64,000 nt of DNA from Scalesia atractyloides. Taxonomy: Eukaryota > Streptophyta > Magnoliopsida > Asterales > Asteraceae. The notes beneath the pieces were generated by a model that saw only the letters and a list, made by a program, of their open reading frames with translations, was not told the DNA's origin and did not search any database. Made by a program: the position numbers and the translations under genes. The stretch spans positions 50,539,137 to 50,603,136 of the forward strand of contig CAMTDV010000017.1 in the NCBI GenBank assembly GCA_947069175.1. Direction: 5' to 3'. How positions within the stretch are numbered: position 1 is the stretch's first letter; every line of letters begins with the position of its first letter. Shown here piece by piece: positions 55,720 through 64,000 of this stretch.

Positions 55720-57230
55720 AGCATGTCAGAAAACGGATCTCCGGGGGAAGTTAATCAAGTACCACGAACTTTAACGTCCACCGTTAGTCCAGCCTCACCG
55801 GTTGTGACGACCCCACTCTCCACTCCTGGGGACACTTCTGCCGGGATCTCTTTCCCTGAGTTCTTCCAAACGCCAACTCCTTCCCGTTCTGGGGTTCCTT
55901 CCCCGCAAATCGGCACCTCAAGTGCCCCAGAACGCGTCGATTTAACCCCTGAAGGAGTTACAAGAAATTTCTTGTGGTTGAGGACTCTCCTCAACCTGCA
56001 TGTAAGTCAAGAACGAGAAAAAATGGTCAGTTAAAGGTTGGATTATGACGAGCCAGAACCGTCTCTATCGCTGGGACCACCACCTCCACCTTTCAGCAAT
56101 TCACAACCCATGGCCTCTGGCCATGAAGCTGGTCCAAGCACAGTTTATCAACCTTTTAACCCTACCCCTTATTATTATGGGAGGCCGAACCTAACGGCCT
56201 TCCCCATCTTCACCTCTTAACTGGTCATGACTAGTGCACCAGTTGGGCATGAGACCACCCTTGAGCAGCTATGGCAGTCTCCAGTAACAAGTGTTCCCCC
56301 TCCGGTTGCCTCCACTTGGGAACAAGCATTGCCTACTTTGCCTCTTGCACGAGGCGCTGTCATGAATGCCCCCATGGGAATACCTTGTGTTGTACAGCCA
56401 GAAAGCCTTCAAGGCTTTAACCTCATGCCCCAGATGATGGCTCAAATGATGGCATATTTTCCTTGGTCTCAGCTCATCAACCAAGTGCTGAGTACTCACC
56501 AAGGAGCGACAAGTCAGAATCTTGCTACAAGGGCAGAAAAGACCTTGCAAAACCTTACAAGCCCAGCAACCTGTCGTGCTTTTCCCAGCAAATCGCCGAC
56601 TATGATTTCCAAACAAAGATCAAAATGCTGTCTCACATAAAAACATACGATAGAACCGAGGATCCAGGAGATCACCTACAGATCTTCACCGGTGCAGCTA
56701 GAATTGAAAATGGTCCAACGTTGAGTGTTGCCTCATGGTTCATACAAACTCTCGTTGGATCCGCCAGGATATGGTTCAACGACCTACCCGCCAAAAGCGT
56801 TCGAAGCTTTGATGATCTGAGTAAAGGGTTCCTGGCCAACTTTTCACAGCAAAGGAGATACGTCAAAGACGCCACTGTGATTTTCCAAATCAAACACAGG
56901 GATGATGAAAGTCTTCGAGAAATTATTGAGAGATACAAAAAAGAAGGTCTCACCTACGTGGGCGCAGACGAAAAATGAGGGTAGCTGGTTTTATGAACGC
57001 TATCACCTCCAAATATCTCACAAGGGACTTCAACAAGAGCCTACCCAAGACTTTTGAAGAAGCCCTTGAAAGGGCCGAAGCATATATACGAGGAGAGGAA
57101 GCAGTGGATATCAAGGAACAAAGGAAACGGGCACCTAGCTGGCGAGGCAGCAGCCCAAGCAGAAAAAGAGGAAATTTTGGTCACTACAATAAAACGGTTC
57201 AGGGGTTCAGACTCCCGGAAATCTGAACCT
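55720..57230 (+). pseudogene. gag: Tat-type gag
   Basis: The probable start MSENGSPGEVNQVPRTLTST (about 55723) leads a P/S/T-rich N-part with in-frame stops at 56032 and 56218. A frame change near 56550 gives the capsid: MLSHIKTYDRTEDPGDHLQI, ASWFIQTLVGSARIWFNDLP and SFDDLSKGFLANFSQQRRYV, then a TGA at 56976 and AITSKYLTRDFNKSLPKTFE. The capsid motifs are characteristic of Tat-lineage Gypsy elements. Confidence 0.75.
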
Positions 57231-58323
57231 CGGAACCCTCCAAGCAGAGAAAGTACTATCAATTTCACAACCCTGACCAAAACCCCTCAAGAAATCCTAG
57301 TGACTGAGGAAATCAAGCACAGCTTCCGACCCCCAAGACCTTCGCCCAAAAGCAAGAAAAATGAAAGTTCCTTTCAATACTGCGAGTTCAACGAAGAAAA
57401 AGGTCACCACACGAACGATTGTTTTCAACTCAAGAAAATAATTGAAGAAGACATTAAGTCCGGGGAATTGGCTAATTTAGTGAAGGGAGTCAGGGACAAA
57501 ATGGCTGAAGGAAAGAACAAAGAAGTGAACATGGTAAATATCGATCAAGAGGTTTCTTGCAAAAAGCAACGCTTGGAGGCTTGGGAGCTCCAATGTGTCT
57601 GCTTCCCACCACCTCAGGGAGACTCACTTTCAAACCCCCTGGTCGTCGAAGCAATGGTGGGGACAAGTAAGACAAGCAAAGCCTACATTGACACAGGGGC
57701 GGCCACCGAGATCATGTTTGAAAAGTTCTTCAGATGCCTCACTAAGGATGAACGTTCAAGGCTTCAACCTTCTGGGTCATCTATAAAAGGTATCGCTGAC
57801 ATACCCCTCAAGCCTTTAGGCCAACTAACCCTGGATGTCTGTTTTAGTGAAGGCCAGATGGAAAGAACTAGGTCACTCACCTTTGTGGTTATTGACATCC
57901 CTTCCAACTATGATGTTATCATCAGAAGGCCAGGTCAGTGTGCATTCAGTATAGCTGTCTCAGTTGGCCAAGGCACTGTCAAGTTTCCTACTGAAAGAGG
58001 GATTGCCACCCTTCAACCAACTCAGGAGGCTTACATAGTCGAAGGGGAAAGTTCACAAAATGAACACAACGAAGGATTGATCATAAACCCCAAGTATCCT
58101 GAACAGAGGATAAGGGTTAACATGAACCAATCCCAAGAAACTTTGTCATACCTTGAAAAGTTACTCATACACTATAGCGATGTCTTCACTAGATGCCCGG
58201 AAGACATGACGGGTATCCCTCGAGGCATTTCTGGACATGAGTTGAGAATACCACCAGATGTCAAGCCTGTGGTCCAGAAGAAACAGAGTTTAGCTCCTGA
58301 ACAAAGCCTGGCAGCATGCCAAT
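57231..58323 (+). pseudogene. pol: Tat-type gag end and protease
   Basis: One frame (57054-58325) covers CEFNEEKGHHTNDCFQLKKI (the single zinc motif of Tat gag, C-X7-H-X4-C) and the protease: KAYIDTGAATEIMFEKFF with the catalytic D-T-G, TRSLTFVVIDIPSNYDVIIR and PTERGIATLQ. The usual GRPG at the flap-side end reads RRPG. The frame ends in TAA at 58323-58325 just as RT starts. Confidence 0.75.
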
Positions 58324-58978
58324 AAGTCGAAAAGCTCGTTCTCGCTGGAATCCTTCGAGAAGTAAAGTACCAATCATGGATTGTCAACCCTGTTATGGTT
58401 CGAAAACCCGACAAGTCTTGGAGGATGTGCATCGACTTCAAAGACATGAATAAAGCATGTCCAAAGGATTGTTATCCTTTGCCAGAAATTGACCTCAAAG
58501 TCGACTCTCTTACCGGTTATCCTTTTAAGTGTTTCCTCGATGCTTACAAAGGATATCACAAAATCCTCATGAAAGAAGAAGATGAAGAAAAAACCGCGTT
58601 TCACACAGACAAGGGCATTTTTTGCTATCAAAAGATGCCTTTTGGCCTAAGAAACGCCGGTGCAACCTACCAACGCCTAATTGACAAAGCATTCGCCAGT
58701 CAAATTGGAAAAAACATGGAAGCTTACGTCGATGATTTAGTGATAAAAAGCAAAACGAGTATCAAATGCTCGATGACGTTCAAGAGACTTTCCAAATTCT
58801 GAGAAAATCAACATGAAGCTCAACCCGGTAAAATGTTCATTCGGGTTCGAGGAAGGCAAATTTCTGGTGCATATTGTGGGGAAACAAAGTATAAAAGCCA
58901 ATCCAAACAAGGTTAGACCTGTTTTGGAAACAAAATCCCCACAAAGCAAAAAAGAAGTTGAGAGTCTAAACGGAAGGC
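58324..58978 (+). pseudogene. pol: Tat-type reverse transcriptase, truncated
   Basis: After the TAA the frame stays open: VEKLVLAGILREVKY, DKSWRMCIDFKDMNKACPKD, YPLPEIDLKVDSLTGY, EKTAFHTDKGIFCYQKMPFG and the catalytic YVDDLVIKSK (about 58724-58753). A frame change near 58764 continues into INMKLNPVKCSFGFEEGKFL. At about 58975 the sequence jumps from EVESLNGRL to QEHLASLLTIEAPETGE, deleting some 50 residues of the thumb/connection. Catalytic aspartates are intact. Confidence 0.78.
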
Positions 58979-59599
58979 TTGCAGGAACACTTAGCTTCAC
59001 TCCTGACCATAGAAGCCCCGGAAACGGGAGAAACGATCTCTGTTTACCTCTCAGCTGCTGAAGAAGCCATAAGCGCGGTCTTAACTATCGAACGAGACAA
59101 AGTTCAGGTACTTGTTTATTTCTTCAGTAACACGTTAAAATTGGTTGAGATCAAATATCCTCCTTTGGAAAAACTTGCTTTAGCCCTAGTCCAAACGGCT
59201 AGAAGGCTTAGAAGGTACTTTCAAGCACATCCAATGCAAGTGGTCCCAGACCAACCCATCAAAAGTGTGCTTGAAAAACCAGAAAATTCAGGACGATTAG
59301 CCAAATGGGCTGTGGAACTAGGTGAACATAACATCACCTATGTCCCCAGAAAAGCTATCAAAGCCCAAGTCCTGGCAGATTTTATCGTTGAAATACCAAA
59401 GCAAGAAACCACTGAAGTTAATGTCACTGCCACTGAACCCTCTGACCCTAAAGCCTGGAAGCTTTTTACAGATGGGGCTTCCAGCATTGAAGGATCAGGG
59501 GCGGGGCTCATTTTAATCAACCCTGAAGGGTTAGAATTACATGCGCTCTTCGACTTGAATTTCAAACCACTAACAACGAAGCTGAATACGAAGCGCTAA
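58979..59599 (+). pseudogene. pol: Tat-type connection/RNase H and start of second RNase H
   Basis: GETISVYLSAAEEAISAVLT, YPPLEKLALALVQTARRLRR, SGRLAKWAVELGEHNITYVP and KAQVLADFIVEIPK are the first, connection-type RNase H domain, which in Tat elements lacks the first catalytic Asp (VYLSA). It then enters a second RNase H: WKLFTDGASSIEGSGAGLIL with its first catalytic Asp. The frame breaks near 59550. Confidence 0.75.
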
Positions 59600-59873
59600 T
59601 CGCTGGTCTAAAGATAGCCAAAGAAATGAAGGTTCAAAGGCTTCAAGTCTTCACGGACTCGTTGCTCGTTTCAAGTCAAGTCAATGATAGCTATGTAGCA
59701 AAAGAACCCAACATGAAAAAGTATCGGGAGAAGTCAAAAGAGTTGATGAACACATTTCAAGCATGTACCATCAAACAAGTCCCCATATCCCAAAACAAAA
59801 GAGCCGACGCTTTAAGCAAACTTGCATCCCTCACGTTTGCTCACGTTACCAAAAAGTGTTGGTTGAAGTGTTG
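59600..59873 (+). pseudogene. pol: Second (archaeal-type) RNase H, C-terminal part
   Basis: NNEAEYEALIAGLKIAKEMK (Glu), LQVFTDSLLVSSQVN (Asp) and SQNKRADALSKLASL (Asp) complete the D-E-D-D set begun at FTDGA. The family is known for this additional RNase H in Tat/Ogre elements. A frame change joins it to the previous block and another near 59860 to integrase. Confidence 0.75.
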
Positions 59874-59893
59874 AAAACCCCTCCATCCAAGAA

Positions 59894-61165
59894 TTGGAGG
59901 TCCAAAACGTAATCACTGAAGAAGGCCCTGATTGGATGACTCCTATTGAAAATTTTCTCAAAAATGGTGAATTACCCATTGATCCGATAGAGGCCGAAAG
60001 GGTTCGAGTAAAATCCAGACAATACGTGTTGCAAGGGGAAACCCTTTTCAAGAAAGGATACCTTGCACCATTGCTGAGATGTGTTGGTCCTGAGCAAAGC
60101 CAATATCTAGTCAAAGAGGTTCACGAGGGAATATGTGGAGCTCATTTTGGACCAAGATCAGTGGTTGCTAAATTGATGAATCTCGGGTATTTTTGGCCTT
60201 CTGTGCATCGAGATTCCACCGAGCAACTAAGAAAGTGTGAATTTTATCAAATACATGCACCGGTTCCCAAGAGCCCCAAACACGATCTCGTTCCCATCAC
60301 TTCAGCCTGGCCATTCCACAAATGGGGAATGGATATCGTTGGGCCATTCCCACAGGCCAAGGGTGGAGTGAAGTTTTTATTTGTAGCCGTGGACTACTTT
60401 ACCAAGTGGCCCGAAGTTAAGCCACTTGCAAAGATAACAGGGAAACAAGTTATCGAATTTGTTTGGGAGAACATCATATGTCGTTTTGGGTTGCCAGGAG
60501 TTCTGGTCACGGATAATGGGATGCAATTCGCTGAAAAGTCTTTCAGCACATGGTGCAAGGAATTCAGAATAACCCAAGTCTTCAGCTCGGTCGCATACCC
60601 ACAATCCAATGGTCAAGTCGAAAGAACCAATCGCAGCATAGTTGAAGGTATCAAGAACCGGCTAGGAATACATGAAAACAATTGGCTCGAAGAACTCCCA
60701 AACGTTCTATGGGCGATAAGAACAACGGAAAAAACAAGCCATAAAAGAACACCATACAGCTTGATATTTGGCTCAGAAGCTGTAATTCCAGCGGAGATTG
60801 GAATTGTGACTCAAAGAACACTCAACATGGACCTCGAAACGAACAACAAAGAGACCATGTTGAACTTACAACTCCTCGAAGAAATTCGTGATCAGGCCGC
60901 CATTCAGGAAGCCAAATACAAACAAAAAATGGAAGCATACTACAATGCAAGGGTAAAACATGAACGTTTCAAACCAGGGGATCTCGTGCTTCGAAACAAC
61001 GGGGGTAGCAAAAAAGAAAACCAAGGAAAACTGGGCCCGAAATGGGAAGGGCCTTACACAATCCTTGAAGCCCACAGAGGAGGTTCCTACAAGTTGGCCG
61101 ACGCAGAAGGCAAGAAGCTTCCCAGGCACTGGAACGGCCAAACCCTTAAAAGGTTCCATGTCTAA
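59894..61165 (+). CDS. pol: Tat-type integrase, open over 423 codons
   Basis: The longest intact pol piece in the Tat element. The zinc-binding domain has VHEGICGAHFGPRSVVAKLM and LRKCEFYQIHAP: the H pair is normal, but the C-X2-C pair is reduced because the second Cys is Tyr. The DDE core reads KWGMDIVGPF, LVTDNGMQF and SNGQVERTNRS. The C-terminal part has FKPGDLVLRNN, GKLGPKWEGPYTILEAHRGG and ends RHWNGQTLKRFHV, the usual end of Tat pol; no chromodomain. The first ATG is internal to the polyprotein, so as a free protein it would not be natural. Confidence 0.8.
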   Translation: MEVQNVITEEGPDWMTPIENFLKNGELPIDPIEAERVRVKSRQYVLQGETLFKKGYLAPLLRCVGPEQSQYLVKEVHEGICGAHFGPRSVVAKLMNLGYFWPSVHRDSTEQLRKCEFYQIHAPVPKSPKHDLVPITSAWPFHKWGMDIVGPFPQAKGGVKFLFVAVDYFTKWPEVKPLAKITGKQVIEFVWENIICRFGLPGVLVTDNGMQFAEKSFSTWCKEFRITQVFSSVAYPQSNGQVERTNRSIVEGIKNRLGIHENNWLEELPNVLWAIRTTEKTSHKRTPYSLIFGSEAVIPAEIGIVTQRTLNMDLETNNKETMLNLQLLEEIRDQAAIQEAKYKQKMEAYYNARVKHERFKPGDLVLRNNGGSKKENQGKLGPKWEGPYTILEAHRGGSYKLADAEGKKLPRHWNGQTLKRFHV

Positions 61166-61905
61166 GACAAGAAATTTAGAATGTATTTCAAGAGTTGTGT
61201 AATCTCCCCTTTTGTAAACGAAAAACCTCTTGAATGAATGATGAAGCTTTTATCATAACTTGTCTTAACTATCATATAATCAGGTTGAGAACCTTGCAAA
61301 AAACTCCATGGCAAGGGCCATGTAAGGGGATGAGCTCCCAGGCCACATCCCTCAATAGGTTCAAGGGTTAAATGAACCTATATAAGGGGTGAGTTCCAAT
61401 CAATACAACTCCATGAGACATAGAAAATTTTCAATAAACTTGTCTCATTGACGGGTTTGAACAGCTCACACCAATTGTTCCTTAAACGTTGATAAAGTTT
61501 ACGGAATGAAAACACACTAAGTAACGATATAAAGGATAGACAACATGTGCCATTTACCTAATGAAGCCTTGAAGCCAAAGTGACTGCAGCACTAAAACTT
61601 CTTAAGGAAAATTAGGCAAATGGACACATAAAACAAACAAGACAAACAACCATCGACACATAACTAACAAAAACGTGAAACATAAAAGCACGAGGATGCA
61701 TAAACATTGTCCACACAGCCATCAAGGCTAACCAACATAAGAAAACATAAAGGTTTCAAAACCTAGAAATTGTTCAAAAGGCCATCAAGGCCAACCACAA
61801 CCATAACACAGAAACCTTACGAGTTCTGCCAAACCTAAACATTGTTCAAAAACATAAAAACATTGTTTAAAGATGCTAATAAAGCTACGAATAAGTTTAA
61901 AAGTT
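61166..61905. other. Spacer between pol and the antisense gene
   Basis: No gene. It holds G-rich tracts (CATGTAAGGGGATGAG) and repeated CATCAAGGCYAACCA at about 61722 and 61785. It serves as the 3' flank of two convergent transcription units. Confidence 0.55.
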
Positions 61906-63314
61906 TTACTTTGCATCACAAACCACAGACTTTGAGGCACCGGCTTCATCACCTTTCACTTTCTTGGACTTCTTCTTCTTCTTTTTACCTTCCAAGGCTG
62001 CCGTCCCCGAGGCTTCAAGGCTTGGATCGTTCGAGCCTTCATCAGCACCAGAAAGGGTCTCCTCAATGTCCCTAGAGCATGAGCGTTTCTTTGACAAAGA
62101 TTTGAACACTTCTTTGCATGCAGTCTCATCAAGCCCGTGTGGTTTCAAATCCTGCAAAACAGATATAGGCTTGCCAAAACACTTCGAGACCTCACCAACA
62201 TAAGGGTAGGTCAAACACTCCATCTCGGACTGAATCTTGGAAAACTTTGAAAGCTTCAGGCTGATAAAGGGAAGACTTCTCCTGAGGATCGCCGGATTCA
62301 CAGCCTTGTAGGCAACAACATAACCTTGATGCCTTCCATGGGCTAAAAGTTTACCATACACACCACCCAAGACGCTGTCAAACTCGGCAGAATGAAGAAG
62401 ATAGGTAACTACCTGCTGAAAACCTTGCTCAAACACTTGTTATCATTATTCGCCTGAGTAAGGGAGGCTGCCATCCTATCTCTTTCCCCCATAGAAGCCT
62501 CCAGCTGCTTCTTCAAATCACCAACCTCTGCCTCATGCCTTTGAGTAAGCTCTCCAACCTTTTTCACCCATGCTTCCTCTTTCTTCGCAAAGCTCTCACT
62601 TTCCTTCTTCAACCCATCAATGGAAGCCTTCATCTTGTCTCTATTCTTTGAAAATGCTTCATACTCATGCATCCGTTTACGAAAACGGGCAATCCCTTGA
62701 GGAAGAATAGCGGTAAAGTTGCAAGCGCTTAACATCAAACAAGATAACATCAAGTCATCCTCCATCTCAGCAATGGTACAACGGACCATTGGAGGGGCAA
62801 AATGATTCAGCACCTCTTCACAAACAGCCGCATCCTTGAAGCTGTCGCTTACTTTGACATTCCAGTTGGGCACATAAACAGCATCTGCATCCAACCCTTC
62901 AGACTCACTAACACTTTTGGCAGAAGAACCTGCCACGGATACAACCTTCTTAGTAACACCTTTCTTCTTCCCAACCAACGCAGATAAACCTTCCTTTTCA
63001 CCCTCAACAACAGTAACCAAGTCGTCTGAAACCTCCACCTCACCACTCGGATTAAGGGGACCAGAACTTGAAGGTTGGTCAACACCTTTGATCAAACGGC
63101 GATTTGAACACCGGGTAGCACCCTTCACAACAGATTTAGAAAACCCCTTCACATTTGGCACATTCACATAACCGGATCCCTCGAACCTATGTTCCATCCC
63201 TTTCACAACAGCATCCTCCCCCTTCGTGGCTTCAGCATCGTCAAACCCAACATCTGATGTGTCATCACTTTTGATAAAATCAAGAGCAGACATAACTGCA
63301 AAAAACCAACACAA
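61906..63314 (-). pseudogene. Antisense gene of the Tat element, exon 2
   Basis: The exon starts just after a splice acceptor, TTTTTTGCAG (ends about 63296). It encodes VMSALDFIKSDD, a low-complexity S/V/E/G region, a compact helical region (NHFAPPMVRCTIAEMEDDLM) and a coiled coil (KKVGELTQRHEAEVGDLKKQ). A frame change near 62440 continues into GFQQVVTYLLHSAEF, GRHQGYVVAYKAVNPAILRR and a lysine-rich end (GKKKKKKSKKVKGDEAG), stop at 61906. Located between pol and the expected 3' LTR, on the opposite strand, as the antisense genes of Tat elements are. Confidence 0.65.
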
Positions 63315-63375
63315 AGGTTTTAAAACATAAGTGACGATAAAACAAAATTCAAATACACAAAAATAAAACGCATAC
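63296..63375 (-). other. Predicted intron of the antisense gene
   Basis: Donor GGTATGCG (about 63375) to acceptor TTTTTTGCAG (about 63296), some 80 nt, AT-rich. Removing it joins the two conserved exons. Confidence 0.55.
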
Positions 63376-63960
63376 CCTGTCCATCCCTCATTAGAACAGG
63401 ATCTCGATACTTTTTATCCCATAGTTTGCTAACACCCAACAAAACTAACAAATGTTCAGGGAACAGACGTTCCCTCGAAGGACAAGCCCTAAGGGCATCA
63501 AGGAAACAACTGTTAACCTCAGATTCTAAGGGTCCTGGCTCATTGAGAACAGCATCAGGATGCATCCACACCATTTTAAAAGGAACTATAGTCTCAGACA
63601 CCCAAAAGAAATGGTTTTTCCAAACACCAAGACTGGTAACCATAGATGAAACCAAACAAGCATCAACCTTAGCGGTTTCAAACGTATACCAGTCACCATT
63701 TTTTGCAAGACGAAAAAACCGCTAAAAGGCCAAAAAAGTCGGGTCATACCCATTAGCACGACACAAAAGTTCAAAATGCAAAACCATAGACATCCCATGT
63801 GGATGAATCTGACCAAATGAATCGCGATAATACTCCAGAATATTCAAAACAAACATAAAAAACGGATGATGAAGGTTAGAAAACTCGAAGTGGCGACAAT
63901 ACAAAGCAATCGACCCAGGAGGACATCGATCAATCGAAACATCACAACCTGGTGAAATTG
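63376..63960 (-). pseudogene. Antisense gene of the Tat element, exon 1
   Basis: Reads SIALYCRHFEFSNLHHPFFM, NILEYYRDSFGQIHPHGMSM, LLCRANGYDPTFLAF, then an in-frame TAG (63722-63724), and RFFRLAKNGDWYTFETAKVD, LGVWKNHFFWVSETIVPF. This matches what I know as the 'putative gypsy-type transposase' family (Pfam Transposase_28), found in antisense genes of Tat elements. The exon runs off or close to the window edge. One nonsense change at the Q of LAFQRFF. Confidence 0.65.
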
Positions 63961-64000
63961 GTTTAAAATCTAAACCGATACCCCATTCGATACAAAAAGC

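Noticed and set aside
56269..56616. 115-codon ORF on - opposite Tat gag
   Set aside because: Shadow of gag; Cys/Arg-rich translation without family motifs.
1..64000. Integrated pararetrovirus
   Set aside because: No movement protein or coat protein motifs; every RT found is accompanied by an integrase or LTR context.

Overview
The window looks like intergenic nuclear DNA of a flowering plant. It is AT-rich and built almost wholly of nested, decayed LTR retrotransposons with a few foldback elements; no intact cellular gene is visible. The mix of families (Copia elements with long accessory genes, Ty3/Gypsy elements whose LTRs begin TGTCACACCCC or TGTAACACCC, a Tat-type Gypsy with an antisense gene) is what I would expect from the daisy family (Asteraceae); that assignment is inference.

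Layout. 1-4.06 kb: 3' part of a Copia-type element on + (broken accessory gene, polypurine tract, LTR). 4.1-9.4 kb: least TE-like part, with a possible broken multi-exon host gene on - (6.17-8.34 kb). 9.4-11.9 kb: foldback MITE, TA/GA microsatellite, an element terminus and a Gypsy-type LTR. 11.85-18.63 kb: Copia-1 on -, its gag split by a 3.2-kb solo LTR (13294-16509). 18.63-21.85 kb: Ty3/Gypsy body on -, cut by Copia-1. 21.9-24.6 kb: leader and gag of Copia-2 on +. 24626-37834: Copia-3 on -, the best preserved element, SIRE-like, with gag, protease, integrase, RT/RNase H and two accessory genes beyond pol. 37922-51266: tandem array LTR-internal-LTR-internal-LTR-internal of a Gypsy element whose internal region has lost most of pol. 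51.3-53.9 kb: zinc-knuckle remnant, an unrecognised broken ORF, a second MITE and a foldback repeat. 53.9-55.0 kb: unclassified repeat. 55.0-64.0 kb: Tat-type Gypsy element on + with a two-exon antisense gene, running off the right edge.

How parts relate. The order of insertion can be read: Copia-1 interrupts the Gypsy at 18629, and the solo LTR later split Copia-1 gag with a 5-bp duplication (GTAAC). Copia-3 sits in Copia-2 just after its gag. The Gypsy array grew by unequal recombination between LTRs: the middle LTR is a chimera of its neighbours. Nearly every coding region carries stops or frameshifts. The least damaged are the Copia-3 protease and integrase, its 278-codon accessory ORF and the Tat integrase.

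Most worth a second look: the accessory gene family in the Copia elements (three diverged members, two preceded by TATA boxes and one with an optimal start context), the chimeric LTR array with an inverted LTR-end/primer-site scar shared by all its internal regions, tRNA-like box A/box B units inside those LTRs, and dense TCTGAT/ATCAGA repeats in Copia-3.
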